Source: Microgenomates group bacterium
Lineage (GTDB): Bacteria; Patescibacteriota; Microgenomatia; UBA1400; PJMF01
Direction: 5' to 3'
Assembly: GCA_009776965.1 (NCBI GenBank)
Contig: WRMU01000044.1
Location: 1-6,297, forward strand
Length of the DNA: 6,297 bases
Shown here: positions 5,523 through 6,297 of the stretch, in pieces
Layout: each line of letters begins with the position of its first letter
Position numbering within the stretch: position 1 is the stretch's first letter
Program-made: the position numbers and the translations under genes
The notes under the pieces: generated by a model
The model's database searches: none
Told to the model about the DNA's origin: nothing
Seen by the model: the letters and a program-made list of their open reading frames with translations, nothing else

Positions 5523-5975
5523 CTAAGATGCGGAAGATCCGTACCATTTGTTATAAAGTTTTTTATAGTACTGATCTCTTTGTTCCTCGCTGAGAGGAGA
5601 GACGTCGAGTTTTTCTGCGGAGAAACTGGAACTTACTCGGTAGAAGTCTGTGCAGGAAACCCTTGGTTCGCTGCTGTTGTCTGGTGTCATCGAATGAATG
5701 AGTCCCATTTGTAGGGAGGCGTCATCATCATCTTCCTCTGCGATGAATAGAATCGGGCAAGTTGCGTCCAGCTCCCGATCATATTCCATCACTGCCCACC
5801 AGAGGGCGTCGACGGGTAATTCTGCTTCTTCGCAAGCGTCTAGAAATTGCTTTATCTGGGTTACGTCGAAGTCACGAGGAAAGTGGAGGCACGTCCAGTG
5901 GCGTGGTCCAGATCTTTCCTCTAGGAGCTTGCTGATTAGCTCCCCGATTTGTTGCGCAGGATTTACTGCATTCAT
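5523..5975 (-). CDS. Acidic protein of unknown function, 150 residues
   Basis: I do not recognise this protein. The reading is well supported: ATG 5975 is preceded on the minus strand by a perfect AGGAGGT (5982-5988) six bases upstream, and by a TTTACT-N17-TATAAT promoter. The product is acidic, with an EEDDDD run near residue 80-85, and has several tryptophans (HWTCLHFP, LWWAVMEYD, KWYG). There is no signal peptide or membrane segment, so it is likely cytosolic. Predicted order is an N-terminal helix (1-22), an apparently mixed alpha/beta middle, and a helical, polar C-terminus (EEQRDQYYKKLYNKW). Four cysteines are scattered without a metal-site pattern. It converges on the adenylate-kinase-like gene, and codon use is similar to that gene. 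Plus-strand frames across this locus lack such start signals. Confidence 0.8.
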   Translation of the reverse strand: MNAVNPAQQIGELISKLLEERSGPRHWTCLHFPRDFDVTQIKQFLDACEEAELPVDALWWAVMEYDRELDATCPILFIAEEDDDDASLQMGLIHSMTPDNSSEPRVSCTDFYRVSSSFSAEKLDVSPLSEEQRDQYYKKLYNKWYGSSAS

Positions 5976-6035
5976 GAGAATACCTCCTATTTTTTTTACC
6001 CTCTGCTTATTTTAGGCTAAAAAGAGCTTGGGTGC

Positions 6036-6064
6036 ATTATAGCAAAAAGAGACTTATAAGTAAA
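6036..6064 (-). promoter_or_regulatory. Promoter of the acidic-protein gene
   Basis: On the minus strand TTTACT (6059-6064), 17 bases and a perfect TATAAT (6036-6041) give a good promoter. Transcription would begin near 6029, leaving a leader of about 54 bases that ends in the AGGAGGT ribosome site. Confidence 0.7.
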
Positions 6065-6079
6065 GAAGTGAAAAAATAT

Positions 6080-6119
6080 GGGGTATGTTTTGGGGAGAGA
6101 AGGGTGGAGAAGGGGGGGG
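6080..6119 (+). other. G-rich tract with G-quadruplex potential
   Basis: The plus strand has GGGG (6080-6083), GGGG (6092-6095), GGG (6102-6104) and eight G residues (6112-6119), separated by 8, 6 and 7 bases. This satisfies a loose G-quadruplex rule. The tRNA-Leu transcript would contain the complementary C-rich sequence immediately after its 3' end. No other function is visible. Confidence 0.4.
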
Positions 6120-6121
6120 TG

Positions 6122-6206
6122 TGCCTCGAGTGGGAATCGAACCCACATGAGCGTAAAGCTCACCAGATTTTGAGTCTAGCGCGTCTACCAATTCCGCCAT
6201 CGAGGC
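6122..6206 (-). tRNA. tRNA-Leu (anticodon CAA, reads UUG)
   Basis: This is an 85-base class II tRNA. The 7-bp acceptor stem pairs GCCTCGA with TCGAGGC, followed by discriminator A (6122), as expected for leucine. The anticodon stem is CTAGA/TCTGG and the loop CTCAAAA gives anticodon CAA (complement of 6170-6172). A long variable arm (TGAGC-TTTAC-GCTCA) and the T arm GTGGG-TTCGATT-CCCAC follow. The D loop has AATTGGTAGA. The 3' CCA is not encoded (ACAC follows the stem), so a CCA-adding enzyme is needed. All helices are intact. Confidence 0.97.
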
Positions 6207-6219
6207 TTAACGTAGTGGT

Positions 6220-6249
6220 ATTATAACATGGGGGGCTTTACGGTACCAA
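6220..6249 (-). promoter_or_regulatory. Probable promoter of tRNA-Leu
   Basis: On the minus strand a perfect TATAAT (6220-6225) lies 13 bases before the tRNA. TTGGTA (6244-6249) is a 4/6 -35 match at an 18-base spacing. The -35 would overlap the last codons of the upstream gene. Read-through from that gene is an alternative source of transcription. Confidence 0.5.
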
Positions 6250-6297
6250 TACCATCTCTCCCAACTTAGGATTGGTGGTGAAGTAGTTGACGAGGAA
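6238..6297 (-). CDS. 3' end of a minus-strand gene, product not recognised
   Basis: From the right edge the minus strand is open for 19 codons, FLVNYFTTNPKLGEMVLVP, and ends in TAA at 6238-6240. The composition is protein-like and the stop sits just before the tRNA promoter, in the same direction as the tRNA. The fragment is too short to name a family. It could be a chance open stretch, but its position and gene spacing suggest the C-terminus of a real gene. Confidence 0.42.
   Translation of the reverse strand, partial: FLVNYFTTNPKLGEMVLVP

Noticed and set aside
5496..5714. Plus-strand frame of 72 codons starting in the second hairpin
   Set aside because: It overlaps the terminator hairpin and the C-terminal part of the minus-strand gene, and lacks start signals.
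5698..6015. Plus-strand frame of 105 codons, serine/arginine-rich
   Set aside because: Shadow of the acidic-protein gene, which has its own promoter and perfect Shine-Dalgarno on the minus strand. The plus frame has neither.
6032..6226. Plus-strand frame of 64 codons containing WESNPHERKAHQ
   Set aside because: It is the antisense of tRNA-Leu, a common spurious open frame, and it has no ribosome site.
1..6297. Alternative genetic code with TGA as a sense codon
   Set aside because: No TGA stop is used by the seven complete genes, but no frame requires TGA read-through, tryptophan and glycine use normal codons, and the sample is too small.

Overview
This window looks like ordinary bacterial chromosome, most plausibly from a Patescibacteria (CPR)-type genome. 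That placement is an inference. It rests on a SecA with an extra charged segment between the Walker A region and the TYGTNNEFGFDYLRDN motif, which I associate with candidate-phylum SecAs, on a compact layout, and on several start codons placed a few bases after a -10 box with no Shine-Dalgarno sequence. No rRNA or other decisive taxonomic marker is present. The seven complete genes end in TAA or TAG, never TGA, but this is too few to say anything about the genetic code.

Layout. At 1-110 there is a minus-strand terminator and a possible edge start. At 110-424 (minus) lies a small protein with an HxxxCxxC zinc-binding motif, like the ZAS/zf-HC2 domain of anti-sigma factors. Divergent to it, across a 154-bp region with two good sigma-70-type promoters, is a type II toxin-antitoxin operon, brnT-brnA (579-1068). 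secA (1143-3962) follows with its own extended -10 promoter. Between secA and queH lies a 123-bp imperfect palindrome (3960-4082) that can fold as a closed multi-helix junction and contains a likely terminator. queH (4119-4664) encodes an epoxyqueuosine reductase for the last step of tRNA queuosine synthesis. An adenylate-kinase-like P-loop kinase (4756-5424) has a strong promoter, a strong ribosome binding site and a TTG start. Its last codons form half of its terminator stem. It converges on an unrecognised acidic 150-residue protein (5523-5975, minus). Further right are tRNA-Leu(CAA) on the minus strand (6122-6206) and the last 19 codons of a minus-strand gene that runs off the right edge.

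Functional picture. The genes form several short transcription units rather than one operon. secA (protein export), queH (tRNA modification), tRNA-Leu and the kinase are housekeeping. brnTA and the zinc-finger protein form a small accessory/regulatory module. Two kinds of translation start are visible. brnT and secA start 6-8 bases after a -10 box without a Shine-Dalgarno sequence, so they are probably leaderless. The zinc-finger gene, the kinase and the acidic protein have strong GGAGG-type sites. No gene-free stretch exceeds about 160 bp. I found no CRISPR array, transposase, phage gene or clear new defence system. The most unusual item is the 123-bp palindromic element behind secA.
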